A stretch of DNA of 64,000 nt from Coix lacryma-jobi var. lacryma-jobi (GCA_009763385.1 CM019823.1:41040444-41104443), one strand, 5' to 3'. Shown: positions 43,911 to 55,411, counted from the stretch's first letter. Numbers and translations are program-made. The notes: generated from the sequence alone by a model not told the origin.

Positions 43911-46678
43911 TTAAAAATTATCTCCACGATTGTCAGTGGCTAGTGCCCCTCGTGTGTTGGCACGTGGCACACGTGTGTCGTCATCACTGTCAATATTGTC
44001 GAAACAATCGGCCTCGTCTCCATCATCCTCATCACCCTCGTCCTCATCAATGTCACCACCAAACTGTAATCGCTCAAGCATTCTTAAGTCCTTGGCATTG
44101 TGCACCTCATCACCCTCATCCTCATCAATATCATTGTCATCGTCTTCTTCCATGTCCATCAACTCAAAAATGTCAATGTCAAACCTCCCTTCTAGCCCCT
44201 CAGGTTGAAAGAACTCTCCTCTATATGTGTTTGGGTCGAAGTTGTAATCATCATCGTTTGGGAGAGGCGCTTTACCACGCGGCGATACTAACTGCACAAG
44301 GTACCAACCCATAAGATTATCATCTTCTTGACACGCCCTTGGGAGATAATAAACTTGTGTGGTCTGTTGAGCCACAATATAGACGTTGTCTCCCTTGTAG
44401 ATGAAATCCTGTCGAATTTTGACTAGCCCAATCTCAGGGTCTCTTCTTGTGACATCAGGATCGAACCAATAACATTTGAATACCACTGGATTAATAGCTT
44501 TGGTACCCTCAAAGTTGAGCTCGTATATTTCTACGACTATGTCGTAATAGTCGCGCTCATCGGTGTCGAGCGTACGAACTCCGATATTTGTGGTCTTTCG
44601 ATTGGGACGACTCTGCTCGGAGTTGTTTGTGTGAAAGCGATAGCCATTCATATCATAAATGGTGAATGACTTGACCCTATAGTCGAAGCCATTGGCAACC
44701 TGTTTCAACTCATCCATCATTTCTGCATCTGTGCGGGCCTGTAAGTTGAGGCAGGGTAGATCGTGTCATGAAATGAAACAAGAAATGAAATGAAATGAAA
44801 TACGAGGTTAGTTGGGTGGTACCTTCGTACTAAACCATGAAATGAAATCGCGCACACCATTTTTGAGAAGATGGTCTTGTTCTTCAGAGGAAGGTTCTTT
44901 ATCCTCTCACTCCAGTATTCATTAATAAATTTCCTCAAAAACAAGGGGGTCGAATCAATAGATGGAAGATAGTGACGACGCATGTAACAAGCTCATTGAG
45001 AACTTACTGCACATAAGGAGTCACTTCGTCAAGGTTCAACAACACATACAACATGATAGTGTGCCACTCATCATGCCGCAACATGTTGGTACTCGATGCG
45101 CTTGCTCTTCCGAGTTGACCTTTGAAAAGGGTGAGGTTCGATAAACTCTCGTCGACGTTGTAACGAGAGGGTGGATTGTGCACGCTAGGAAGGTTATCCT
45201 AATAATATGTTGTTGTGAAGTTCGACACCTCCTCCAGAATAAATGCTTCTGCCACGGAAGCCTCTATTTTGGCTTTATTTCTACACTTTTTCTGAAGAAC
45301 CTTTAGACATCTCTCGACTGGAAAGCACCAATGGCACTGCACGCCCCCCCATCCGTGCCTCGTACGGTAGGTGCAAAATCAGATGCTGCATCGGCAGGAA
45401 GAAGTCGGGTGGAAAGATCATCTCCAACTTGCAGATCAACACAGGTGCCACTTCCTCTAGGTTAGCAATCACGTCATGAGATAGCTCCTTGGCACAAAGC
45501 TGGCGAAAGAAATAGCTCAACTCTGCCAGCACGCGCCACATAGGCTCTGGGAGGTATCCCCGGGTCATCGCAGGAAGGAACCGCTCGATCCGTATGTGGT
45601 AGTCATGACTTTTCATCCCTAACACTCGCATAGTAGACAAGTTCACTCCCCTCCTCAGATTCGTCGCATACCCATCAGGGAACCTTAATGTCTGGATCCA
45701 CTGTAGTACTTTCTTCCTATGGTCTCTTTTCAATATATAATCGGCCGGACCTCTTTTCCATTTTTTGTCGGCACCAGGAGCCTTCATCACTAGCTTTGGT
45801 CTATCGCAAATCTCTTGCAGGTTCAATCTAGCCTTAACATTGTCCTTTGACTTTTCTGTGTCCATGAGTGTTGCAAAGAGTGCCTCGACGATATTCTTTT
45901 TTGTGTGCATTACATCGATGTAGTGCGGACAAAGAAGGTAATTGAAATAGGGGAGCCTAGTCAAGCCCGATATATGGGTCCACATGTGTTCCTCTTCGTA
46001 CCCGAAAAAACGACTGTTGTCTTTATCAAACTTCAGAGCCTCTATATCGGCACGGACCTCGGAACCGCTCTTGAACTGAGGAATGGGGTTGGTGACTTGA
46101 ACACCTTTCCTGAAGTGCGTGATGTCACATCTGAACGGATGGTCAAGAGGCAAGAATTGACGATGCTGGTCGAATAAAGAATACTTGCCTCCCTTCTTCA
46201 ACCAAGTGAACTTCACAGCTGCCTTGCATATTGAGCATGGGAACTTTCCGTGAACACACCAAGCGCTAAATAAGTCATGCGCCAGGAAGTCATGCAGAGA
46301 GTACTGGTACCACACATGCATTTTGAAGTTCTTCATTGTTGCTCGGTCATATGTCAGTACCGGGTTTTCCCAAGCTTCGAACAATTCATCCAACAAAGGC
46401 TCCATGAACACACCCATATTGTTCCCCAGGTGTCCAGGAATTATCAGCGACAAGAATACGTTCTTAGGGTCAAACATAACACTGGGGGGAGATTGAGGGG
46501 GATCACGAACACAGGCCAACAAGTGTACGGGGCCGCCATCATTCCATACGGGTTGAACTCATCTGTTGCCAGCGCCACACGTACATTCTGAGCCTCCGTA
46601 GCTTTGCAGGATGCATGGCATCGAAGTGCTTCCATGCTTCACCATCTGATGGGTGTACCATCTTGTCAGGATTGTATC
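43911..46678 (-). pseudogene. TNP2 transposase of CACTA element 2, central and C-terminal part
   Basis: Continues the gene started at 60524 after the gypsy insertion. Going down the - strand: the catalytic region (NPYGMMAAPYTCWP, LSLIIPGHLGNNMGVF, WYQYSLHDFLAHDLFSAWCVHGKFPC, PHYIDVMHTKKNIVEALF), DUF4218 (YFFRQLCAKEL, LILHLPYEARMGG), an intron-containing linker, and DUF4216 in the last exon (44726-43911; YDIVVEIYELNF, VFKCYWFDP) with a long Asp/Glu-rich tail ending at TAA 43911. Frameshifts: about 46612, in the six-C run at 46484-46489, in the seven-G run at 45344-45350, and near 44912; a stop TAG at 45199-45201. The last exon follows a good acceptor (CTTACAG). Non-functional. Confidence 0.88.
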
Positions 46679-47833
46679 TGTAACACCTCTGGTGTTTAAG
46701 CATGTAATTAACTTGACATATCATCATTAGCATCATTAATCATCTTGATCATGATTTCATGTATGCATTTGCTTAATGTATCATTTTATGTGATGTATCC
46801 CTATTGCAAAAGCCCTTATTAGCCCACTTCTTCCTATAGGGGCAAAATGGTAATTTCACCTCTGTGCCTAGTTCTATGTAATTTTGTTCAAAGTTAGTGC
46901 CCTGATGTTTGATGCTTTGATCAAAGTTCAAAAATCAGATTTGAATTGAGTTTCCTTTTGCAAAACCCTAAAATCCCAAATCCTGGATTTATTCCCTTTT
47001 GATAACTTTTTCAAAATTCAAAATTTTGAGTTGGTTCAAAAAGCAAAGTTGTGAATCTGACCTAGAGGAACAACTTTGGTATTTACAGATTTCCATGTTT
47101 CTATATAAAGTTTGCAGTAATTTCAAATTCTTTCAAATTCCAGTTTTTGTCCCCTTTTCGGTTTTAAAAAAGTTATTCAAAAACTATTGAGTTTCAGAAA
47201 AAGTGTATATTAGCAAAGTTATAGGTTTTGTCAAATGGAACAACTTTCATATTGGAAGATTTTCAAGTTTCAGTTTGAAATCCAAAGTAATTTTGATTTG
47301 AATCAAATTTGAAAAGTGTCCCCTTTTCTGTTTTTGAATGTAGTTCAAAAACTATTTGGAATTTGAAAATGTTCATATTGACAAAGTTGTAGACCTCTCT
47401 TTTCTGAACAACTTTGGTGTTTTGAGTTTTTGTCGCACAGTTCAAATTTTGGGAGATTTTTGCAAAATTCAGAAACCAGCCAAAAGTCAAACCCTAGACC
47501 CTAGCACTGTTCTTCTTCCCGTAGAGCCAGAGGCCAGGGGGGGGCCCGGCCATGGCGCCGGCGCTGCGGCTGCAGCGCAGGCGGCTGCTCCCCACGCGCC
47601 ACCAACCTGCCACCGATGTTCCCCTGTTCCCTCCGCGCTCGCACGCGAGCGCTGACCATCGCTCTCGGCCCCTACAGTGCCCAGCCGCCGCCGCCGCGTG
47701 GCCATCGCCGGCCGAGCATTGCGCCCGAGCCCCGGCTGCGCGCCAGCTTATCCGCCAGAGCGCAATCGAGTGCGCACGCCCCCGCAAACCTTAACCGCGT
47801 GACCTCGAGCTCTCTACCGTCCCATAGCCGCGG

Positions 47834-47842
47834 CTATATAAG
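47834..47842 (+). promoter_or_regulatory. LTR core promoter, TATA box
   Basis: CTATATAAG sits within GCGG-CTATATAAG-CCGCC in the CpG-rich zone, followed by C-rich leader-like DNA. It marks the probable U3/R border about 30 bp on. An identical copy lies in the 3' LTR at about 56566-56574. Confidence 0.65.
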
Positions 47843-48194
47843 CCGCCGGAGCTTCGACCTCCGCATCCACCTCCGCCACCGTAGCCAGCACTCTCCAGAC
47901 ACTCCTCCGCTCCACCTCCTAGCTCAGAAGCTCCGCCTTGAGCTCGTGAAGCTTTCCCACCTTTCAATTTCACCTTCCCCGCCGCCGTTTGCCCGGCGTA
48001 AGCTCGCCGTCCCCATCCCCGGCCGAAACCCGGCGAGCTCGGGTTCGTGGAATTCGCCGTCTCCGGCCACAGATACCTTCTCCCGACCCCCGTGTTGTGT
48101 TCCTTGACCCCGTGCGACTCTAACCCGGCCCTTGCGGTCGCTGTTGTTGCTCAGGACCGCCGGACCGCCGGAGCGCCGCCGCGGTCATCTTCTC

Positions 48195-48530
48195 CCTCGA
48201 GCTCGTGTCGAGCCTCGCCCTCGTGTCGAGCCTCACCCTCGAGTCGAGCCTCACCCTCGAGCCCTGCCTCCGACACGTGGTAAGCATCCGAGCCTTCGGC
48301 CTCTGCTTCAACTCCGTTTCGCCCGAGCCCCAAGTCACGCCTCGGGCAGAGGCCTGTTTCTCCGCTTCGCCCGAGCCCAAGCCTCGGCAAGCGCATGACC
48401 CTCCGCTTCGACCGAGCCCAAGCCTCGGCGACGCATGCTCTCCGTCTTGCCCGAGTCCGGCCTCGGACCGAGGCTCACTTCTCCGTTTCGCCCGAGCCCC
48501 GCGACTCGCCGAGCCCGGCCTAGAACGAGC
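48195..48530 (+). repeat. CTCGAGCC and TTCGCCCGAGCC repeats in the gypsy LTR
   Basis: Four units of the GTCGAGCCTC(G/A)CCCTCGAG type (48205-48262) are followed by about five of CGCTTCGCCCGAGCCCAAGCCTCGG type (48317-48510). The 3' LTR repeats the block at about 56927-57262. Solo LTR B carries the complement at 21470-21730. Confidence 0.75.
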
Positions 48531-50943
48531 ACAGTGCTCTTCTCTTTTTCTGAGAGATGTGAATAGTGTTCTGTTTTCTCTTTTTTGTATGATTTTCTGT
48601 GTGCATCCAAAAATTCTGAAATTTTTGTGGTAGACTCTTTATGCTCTGGAGTATTTTATAAAAATATGAAACTTGAGTTTTGTGCAAAAATTTGAAAATG
48701 TAAAATTCCCCTTTTAATTGAAAAATGAAGGTTTTGGTATTTTTGGAGAGTGATTTATAACTCCAAAAATCATGAGACAAATTTTTGTGAGCTTCTTATG
48801 CCATGTTTAGTCTCTGGTAAAATTTTGAAGTCTTTTGGAACAAGTTGATTTTTGAGCTTTTATTTTAATTGTTAAATAGTGCCTTTTGCTAATTAATGTC
48901 TGATTTTATTTGAGCACCTTAATGACCTCCAAAAATTATGAAATTTGTTTTTCCATCTATCTACACCATAATGAACTTATGTGATTAATTTGGTAATTTT
49001 TGGAGCAACTTCATAAAATGACCTTTTAAATAAATTAAGAAAATAGAAAAGATGGATTAGGGTTGGTAATAAGTGTTGATGATGTGATCTTTGGATTGAT
49101 TGATGTTCATAGACCCCTACCCTTGGGTCTATGATGTTTGTGATGCTAGGTTTGGTTGGTGCTTAGGATAATTATATTAAGGGCTAGTTAATCAATATTG
49201 CTTAAGGAAGAAATGATTACCTTTTTTGCTCAACCTAGAATTCAATCATGCTTTGTTTAAAAGTAATCTAAAATCAGTGGAATTGTCTTGCACCTTAAGT
49301 CCATATCATCATTCTCATGAGCATTCATCATTGCATCCGTATAGTTGACGAAGAAGGACCTGAAGTCGAGGTAGCCACCGAAGGATCTGTCCCCGAGGCG
49401 ACCCCGAGCTCCGGCACCTACACCACCAACCCCGAGTCTGCTCTTTTTGCCATCCAAGGCAAGCCCCGGTGCATTTAACCCCTTTCCTTGAATTTATAAA
49501 ATGTTTCCTTAAATGCTTTTGAGTTAAATTATTGCATTAGGTTTATAGGAGTTGTGTGCTATCCTAATTGATGCACTATCCACCTTGACCACTGATACAC
49601 CCGATACCTGCCTTTCAAAAAGTATTTGAAAAATGCTTAGCAATGCTATTAAATAGATTTGCAATAAAAAGGCCAATTTCAAAAGTGTGATCACTTAAGA
49701 ATCTTTATGGGATTTTGGCTTTACTCCCACTATTGGCTAAGTATCTGATCCGTACTTAGTCAATGGGAAGGAGAGGTTGTCCTTGCGTACGGTGCCGTCA
49801 TGTTGTAGTCCGGGACTCAACAGTTGACACCGACCGGGACAGGGTTGAAAAACCGACAGGACCTGTACTCTTGGGTTAGAGGCCCGAGGTGCTTGTCGCT
49901 GGCGGAAAAATGTAGGGACCATCCGTATGGGGGCCTGCTGGTCAAGACTTGTAACTATTCACATACTACGGAAAGCTCTGGCTCCGAGAAATCCATTATT
50001 GGACCGACAACCGCGCACTGGGAGTGGAGAGATGGCGGAAGTAGCATGTACCCACGTGGGTTAGAGGCCCGGATTGGAGTGGTGTACTGTACTTCCGGGT
50101 GGCGTAGGACCGGGCCCAATCTTAGAGGAATCGTGGTAGACGAGTTGGCATATGCAAGCTTGGGTGCTACATATGCAGTGTGAATAGGGATCCTCAGCTG
50201 AGTATTCTTTATCCGGATTAACGTTGCTCCTCGGTTATGGAGACTTGGTCCACTGACTGTCAACGGAGAGTGGTTCTCAACTAGGAATATTTTGAAATGT
50301 AAAATGAATCCTGAATGATGAAGAATTGAGGAAATTCTGAACCTTTCAAAATAAAATAAGATTTACAAAAAAATGCTTTTCTGCAAAATACTTGATCTTG
50401 CTTAAGCCTTACCTTGACTACCCTAAGCCTTTCATTCCTGAGTCTTCTCCCTTTTTCTTTAGTCGGGTAAGTCTTGTTGAGTACCTTTGTACTCAGGGTT
50501 TTATTACCCATGTTGCAGGTATGGCAGATTCCTCAGTATGCCTTGGACCCTGCTGTGTGACCGTTGTTCAGGAGGAGGCCGATGAGGCCGATGAGTGATT
50601 ATTCACCCTCGGGCTGGGTGATGTATCTTTACCTTAAGTTGTTGTCATATGCTACTTGCCGACTCTATCTATTTGAACTATGGTCTGTAATAACTTCACT
50701 TTAATTTTATGTGGAACCCTGGTTTGTAAAACTATTGTTATCTAAGTCTTCCGCTATTTACTCCGATGTTACTTGTCAAAATGTTAAAGAGATTGTAACT
50801 GAATTGTGAGATGATCCTGCGGACAACGGGCACTGATGTAGCCCAGTAGCGGAACCGGTCCTAACCTCTTGGCTGTACGGATCGACTGTCAGTGGTTGAC
50901 GGTGATCAGTGGGCCATGGGATTAGAGCCGTTACGTTACAGAG

Positions 50944-50955
50944 TGGTATCGGAGC
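50944..50955 (+). promoter_or_regulatory. Primer binding site, initiator tRNA-Met type
   Basis: TGGTATCGGAGC, three bases after the 5' LTR; one mismatch to the usual TGGTATCAGAGC. The copia element at 7159 uses the same variant. Confidence 0.85.
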
Positions 50956-51255
50956 ATCTCACTATGACGTTGCAATCTTTTTGCGAAAACTTCAAAATGT
51001 TTTTTTAACGGAAACTAAACTTGACTATTTTGAGTCCAAATTGCTTCTCTCATCTCATCTTGTCTTTGGCAACTAGTAGCAAGACAACTTGTATAAGCCC
51101 TATGTACCTTACCTTAGTAGTTGCATTGCCTTGTTCCGTAGGAACGATTCATGCATCATGTCACATTCACTTAAGTTTATAAAAGAGTTCGTTGGGTTAG
51201 TATGCCTATACCTTTTTCTTGCTAGCCTTTCTCATCTATAACCTCTTGTCCAGAT
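50956..51255 (+). other. Leader of the gypsy element
   Basis: Pyrimidine-rich 300-bp untranslated region between primer site and first ATG. No gag-like frame is present in any phase. Confidence 0.6.
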
Positions 51256-51864
51256 ATGGCCATCATCAAGCGAACTGCCCGCAAGTCGACTGGACCGAAC
51301 GGTGTGCCGCGTCACCAGCTGGCGCCTCGCACCGGAGAAGAGACTGGAGAATCCTCCAATGGTCGTCGCTTTCCCCGCCGCACCCGCAAGCAGCTGAAGG
51401 AGGAAATCAAAAATCTGAAGGCTGAAATGGAGAACATGGAGCATGACTTCTACCTTTCTCGCATGGAGTTTTATGAGGCACGAGCTTCCTTGGAACAGGC
51501 TAACCGGAACACGGTTCGCGCTATCGAGCAGCGCAATGATGCTTGGACCCGCGAAGACGTTACCAGAGCCCAGCTCCATGGACTGCAGCAATACACCGCC
51601 CAGATCGAGCAATTCAATGATATGCTTCATGAGGAAGTACACCAGCTGCACGACCAACTTCACCCCGTGATTCCACCAGTTGTTGAGGACCCCGAAGACG
51701 GAGTCGTGGAGGAACCTGAAGTGGAACACGAGCCCGATCAGAATGAGGAAGTGGAACCTGCTGAAGATGTCCACGTTGAAGATGAAGATGAGGAGGAAGA
51801 GCCTGAGCTTATCATCGAGGATGATGATGATGACGAAGAGTTGATCTTCATCGATGATGACTAG
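51256..51864 (+). CDS. 202-codon coiled-coil/acidic ORF in the gag position
   Basis: Unrecognised protein. It starts at ATG 51256, the first of the internal region. Residues 1-45 are basic (KRTARKS, GRRFPRRTRKQ); about 45-135 form a likely coiled coil (LKEEIKNLKAEMENMEHD, then EQFNDMLHEEVHQLHDQ); about 140-202 are overwhelmingly Asp/Glu, ending EELIFIDDD. There is no gag capsid domain (Retrotrans_gag), no major homology motif and no CCHC knuckle. It occupies the exact place of gag in a young chromovirus. It might self-assemble through the coiled coil and bind RNA through the basic end, or be a captured host fragment together with the 3' UTR-like DNA after it; neither is shown. The frame differs from pol, and pol's frame has a stop at 51894-51896, so a frameshift near this ORF's end would not reach pol. 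Confidence 0.7.
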   Translation: MAIIKRTARKSTGPNGVPRHQLAPRTGEETGESSNGRRFPRRTRKQLKEEIKNLKAEMENMEHDFYLSRMEFYEARASLEQANRNTVRAIEQRNDAWTREDVTRAQLHGLQQYTAQIEQFNDMLHEEVHQLHDQLHPVIPPVVEDPEDGVVEEPEVEHEPDQNEEVEPAEDVHVEDEDEEEEPELIIEDDDDDEELIFIDDD

Positions 51865-51896
51865 ACTCCTTGTGTCTGTACCATCTGCTTATCTAA

Positions 51897-54800
51897 AACC
51901 TTAGACTAGATTTGGGGGCGTTAGTCTGTCTGTTGCCAAGTCTGGCATGTATCTTTCTTTTCACATCTTTTCCCTTTATCGGCCTGTATCATCTGTCAGA
52001 CACCTTATCAAGTCATCAGCCTTTGTATCAGAAGAAGCTATCAGTTGTGTTGTTTGATTCTGGTGCATCGCATTCCTTCATCAGTCGCACTTTTGTCATC
52101 AAGCATGAGTTGCCCATGGGAGAGTTAAAAGAAAGTTTCTGCATACTTTCGCCTGGAGGGCGGATAAATACTAAGGAAGTGGTCCGCAGTATACCAGTAA
52201 TGTTGGGGAAACATGTCTTTCCTACCACCATGATAGTACTGCGCGATCAAGAGATAGATGTCATCTTAGGCATGAATTGGATGTGTCAGTATAAAGCCAT
52301 GATAGACATCTTGAATAGAGTTGTGAGAGTGGATATTCCTAACAGTACCTCCAAACTCCTTCTCCAACTTCCTATGCCTTCAAAACCAGCTACCACACAG
52401 CTAAATGCTACCTATGATCAAGGGATCCGAGATATCCCCGTGGTCTGCGAGTTCCCTGATGTCTTTCCAGAAGATCTACCTGGTCTGCCTCCCGACCGTG
52501 ATGTTGAGTTTGCTATAGAGCTAAAGCCCGGGACTGCTCCTATATCCCGTAGAGCTTATCGAATGCCTCCCAGAGAGTTGGCAGAGCTGAAGATCCAATT
52601 GCAAGAGCTATTGGATAAGGGTCTCATTCGCCCAAGTTCATCTCCTTGGGGCTGTCCTGCTATCTTTGTGAAGAAGAAGGACAAAAGCCTTCGTCTGTGC
52701 GTTGACTATCGCCCGCTCAACGAGGTCACCATCAAAAATAAATATCCCTTGCCTCACATTGATCTTCTGTTTGACCAGTTATCTGGAGCCAGAGTGTTTT
52801 CCAAGATTGACCTCAGATCTGGCTATCACCAAATAAAGATTCGTCCCGAAGATATTCCCAAAACAGCTTTCACCACCAGATATGGCCTATATGAGTACTT
52901 GGTCATGTCTTTTGGCTTGACCAATGCCCCCGCTCATTTCATGTATCTCATGAACTCTGTGTTCATGCCAGAGCTCGATAAGTTTGTAGTCGTGTTCATT
53001 GACGACATCCTTGTTTATTCAAGAACTCCTGAAGATCATGCCATGCATCTTCGTGTCGTTCTCTCTCGTCTCAGAGATCACCAGCTGTATGCCAAGTTCA
53101 GTAAATGTGAATTCTGGCTAGATCGAATTCAATTCCTTGGTCATGTCCTGTCCGCTGAAGGTGTGTCAGTTGACCCTGAAAAAGTGGCAGATATCTTGGA
53201 TTGGAAGCCACCTACCACTGTCCGCGAAGTTCGCAGCTTCATGGGAATGGCTGGATACTATCGTCGTTTCATCCCAGACTTCTCCAGAGTTGCCAAGCCT
53301 ATCACAGAGTTGTTAAAGAATTCCGTGGATTTTGTTTGGTCAACAGCCTGTGAGCAAGCTTTTCAAGCCTTGAAGAAACTGCTAACTACATCACCAGTCC
53401 TAGCTCAACCAGACATCGAGAAACCCTTTGATGTATACTGTGATGCATCTGGTACTGGGTTAGGCTGTGTTTTGATGCAAGAAGGTCGAGTGATCGCGTA
53501 TGCCTCACGGCAGCTTAGGCGACATGAGGAGAATTATCCAACCCATGACCTTGAGTTAGCAGCAGTGGTACATGCTTTGAAGATATGGCGTCATTATCTG
53601 TTGGGCAGTACCTGCAATGTGTACACCGATCACAAGAGCCTGAAGTATATCTTCACCCAAGAAGAGCTGAACATGAGGCAGCGAAGATGGCTTGAGTTAA
53701 TCAAGGACTATGATATCGAAGTGCATTACCATCCTGGTAAGGCAAATGTAGTTGCCGATGCCCTCAGTCGCAAGTCATACTGCAACTGTCTGACGACGAA
53801 GCCCTATGATCTTTCCTTGTGCCATGACCTTGAAAGGATGGGTATTGAGATAGTTCCGCAAGGAAGCCTGAACAATGTCAGGATAGAAACATCGGTCAAG
53901 GAACAAGTCATCGCTGCACAGAAGGATAACCCTGGAATCAAGCACATCATCGAAAAGGTCCAGACCGGTAAGGCTGATTGTTTCAGGATCGATGATGTAG
54001 GAGTTGTTTGGTTCAAGAACCGTCTAGTAGTTCCCAAGGTGCCTGAGTTGAGACAGTTGATCCTTGACGAAGCACACCTGTCTAGGTTTTCCATCCACCC
54101 CGGCAGCAACAAGATGTACCAGGATCTAAGGCAGAGATTCTGGTGGACAAAGATGAAGATTGAAATCGCTCGCTATGTCGCTCGCTGTGACACCTGTCAG
54201 AAAGTCAAAGCCGTGCACATGAAGCCTGGAGGAGAATTGCAGCCTTTATCTGTACCTGCCTGGAAGTGGGAAGATATCAGCATGGATTTTATCAATGGAC
54301 TACCCAAGACTCGGAAAGGTTTTGATTCCATTTGGGTAATCGTGGACCGACTCACCAAACAAGCTCACTTTCTGCCAGTCAAGACCAGCTATGCCGTCCC
54401 CACGTATGCCGCCTTGTACAAGAACAACATAGTGAAGCTTCATGGAATCCCCAAGACCATCATCTCAGATCGTGGTACTCAGTTTGTCGCAAAGTTCTGG
54501 AAAGCGTTCCATACCTCACTTGGAACCAAGCTCTTGCATAGTACAGCATATCATCCGCAAACAGATGGACAAACTGAGCGAGTCAACCAAGTATTAGAGG
54601 ATATGTTGAGAGCATGTGTGCTCACTTTCGCTGATACTTGGGATGACTGTTTGCCCTTGGCAGAGTTCTCATATAATAACAGTTATCAAGAAAGCATCAA
54701 AATGGCACCATTTGAAGCACTGTACGGTCGTCGCTGTCATACACCCCTCAGTTGGTCTGAGCCCGGAGAAAGAGAATTCTTTGGAGTTGACCTGGTCAAA

Positions 54801-55334
54801 GATATGGAAGAGAAAGTCAAGCAGATACAAGAGAACATGAAGATTGCCCAATCCCGACAAAAGAGTTATGCTGACAAGAGACGTCGACCTCTGAAGTTTC
54901 AAGTTGGAGATTACGTATATCTCAAGGTCTCACCAACCAAAGGAGTCACTCGTTTTGGAGTAAAGGGAAAGTTAGCACCCCGCTACATTGGTCCGTTTGA
55001 GATTTTGGAATGTTGTGGCAAGGTAGCTTACAAGCTGAAGTTGCCCGATCATCTCTCTGCTGTCCACAATGTTTTCCATGTCTCCCAACTCAAGAAGTGC
55101 CTCCGAGTACCAGAACATGTCGTGGAAGTTGAAGGTGTCGAGCTAGAGCCTGATCTATCCTACTCGGAATATCCAGTTCGCGTGTTGGATCACAAAGATC
55201 GAGTTACTCGAAGAACTACCACAAGGTGGTACAAAATCCAGTGGAACCAGCACTCAGAAGAAGAAGCTACTTGGGAATCTGAAGACTTCTTGGCAAAGAA
55301 CTACCCCGACTTTCTCGAATCTCTGTCTACGTAA
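51897..55334 (+). CDS. pol: Gypsy pol: protease, reverse transcriptase, RNase H, integrase, chromodomain
   Basis: Open from 51897 to TAA 55332-55334 with no internal stop. Protease active site DSGASHS at about 52056; reverse transcriptase with LCVDYRPLNEVT (about 52697) and the FIDD catalytic box at about 52996-53007; RNase H with DASGTGLG (about 53440) and YTDHKSLKYIF (about 53622); integrase zinc region H-x-H-C-x2-C (about 54080-54200), catalytic Asp-Asp-Glu (MDFINGLP about 54283, SDRGTQF about 54466, QTERVNQ about 54571); and a C-terminal chromodomain-like segment (RWYKIQWNQHSEEEATWE, about 55220-55280). Chromodomains steer insertion to heterochromatin. No ATG lies upstream of the protease: the first in-frame ATG is 52116, past the active site, so initiation must come from an unusual codon or a spliced leader. 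The first 30 codons read as hydrophobic, probably by chance. Confidence 0.9.
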   Translation, partial: NLRLDLGALVCLLPSLACIFLFTSFPFIGLYHLSDTLSSHQPLYQKKLSVVLFDSGASHSFISRTFVIKHELPMGELKESFCILSPGGRINTKEVVRSIPVMLGKHVFPTTMIVLRDQEIDVILGMNWMCQYKAMIDILNRVVRVDIPNSTSKLLLQLPMPSKPATTQLNATYDQGIRDIPVVCEFPDVFPEDLPGLPPDRDVEFAIELKPGTAPISRRAYRMPPRELAELKIQLQELLDKGLIRPSSSPWGCPAIFVKKKDKSLRLCVDYRPLNEVTIKNKYPLPHIDLLFDQLSGARVFSKIDLRSGYHQIKIRPEDIPKTAFTTRYGLYEYLVMSFGLTNAPAHFMYLMNSVFMPELDKFVVVFIDDILVYSRTPEDHAMHLRVVLSRLRDHQLYAKFSKCEFWLDRIQFLGHVLSAEGVSVDPEKVADILDWKPPTTVREVRSFMGMAGYYRRFIPDFSRVAKPITELLKNSVDFVWSTACEQAFQALKKLLTTSPVLAQPDIEKPFDVYCDASGTGLGCVLMQEGRVIAYASRQLRRHEENYPTHDLELAAVVHALKIWRHYLLGSTCNVYTDHKSLKYIFTQEELNMRQRRWLELIKDYDIEVHYHPGKANVVADALSRKSYCNCLTTKPYDLSLCHDLERMGIEIVPQGSLNNVRIETSVKEQVIAAQKDNPGIKHIIEKVQTGKADCFRIDDVGVVWFKNRLVVPKVPELRQLILDEAHLSRFSIHPGSNKMYQDLRQRFWWTKMKIEIARYVARCDTCQKVKAVHMKPGGELQPLSVPAWKWEDISMDFINGLPKTRKGFDSIWVIVDRLTKQAHFLPVKTSYAVPTYAALYKNNIVKLHGIPKTIISDRGTQFVAKFWKAFHTSLGTKLLHSTAYHPQTDGQTERVNQVLEDMLRACVLTFADTWDDCLPLAEFSYNNSYQESIKMAPFEALYGRRCHTPLSWSEPGEREFFGVDLVKDMEEKVKQIQENMKIAQSRQKSYADKRRRPLKFQVGDYVYLKVSPTKGVTRFGVKGKLAPRYIGPFEILECCGKVAYKLKLPDHLSAVHNVFHVSQLKKCLRVPEHVVEVEGVELEPDLSYSEYPVRVLDHKDRVTRRTTTRWYKIQWNQHSEEEATWESEDFLAKNYPDFLESLST

Positions 55335-55395
55335 AGTTTTGCCTTTATCTCTTCTTTGTCCTTTCTTAAGACACAGAATCTCGGGGCGAGATTTC

Positions 55396-55411
55396 TTTAA
55401 GGGGGGGAGGC
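55396..55411 (+). promoter_or_regulatory. Polypurine tract of the gypsy element
   Basis: TTTAAGGGGGGGAGGC ends directly at the 3' LTR, as needed for plus-strand priming. Confidence 0.85.

Larger units (their letters stand above)
46679..50940 (+). repeat. 5' LTR of the gypsy element (4262 bp)
   Basis: Starts TGTAACACCT, ends CGTTACGTTACA. It has three zones: an AT-rich first kilobase with repeated AACTTT and TTCAAA motifs, a CpG-rich kilobase (about 47510-48530) with a TATA box and CTCGAG/TTCGCCCGAGCC repeats, and a 2.4-kb mixed remainder. Small open frames in the GC-rich zone occur identically in both LTRs and are not supported as genes. Confidence 0.95.

Noticed and set aside
47616..48633. 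Frames of 142-163 codons in the gypsy LTR (repeated at 56348-57365)
   Set aside because: Identical in both LTRs because the LTRs are identical, not through selection on a gene. The block looks like promoter and leader DNA.
51912..52000. N-terminal membrane segment on the gypsy pol protein
   Set aside because: The hydrophobic run begins at a TTG, not ATG, and looks like chance translation of a pyrimidine-rich leader before the protease.
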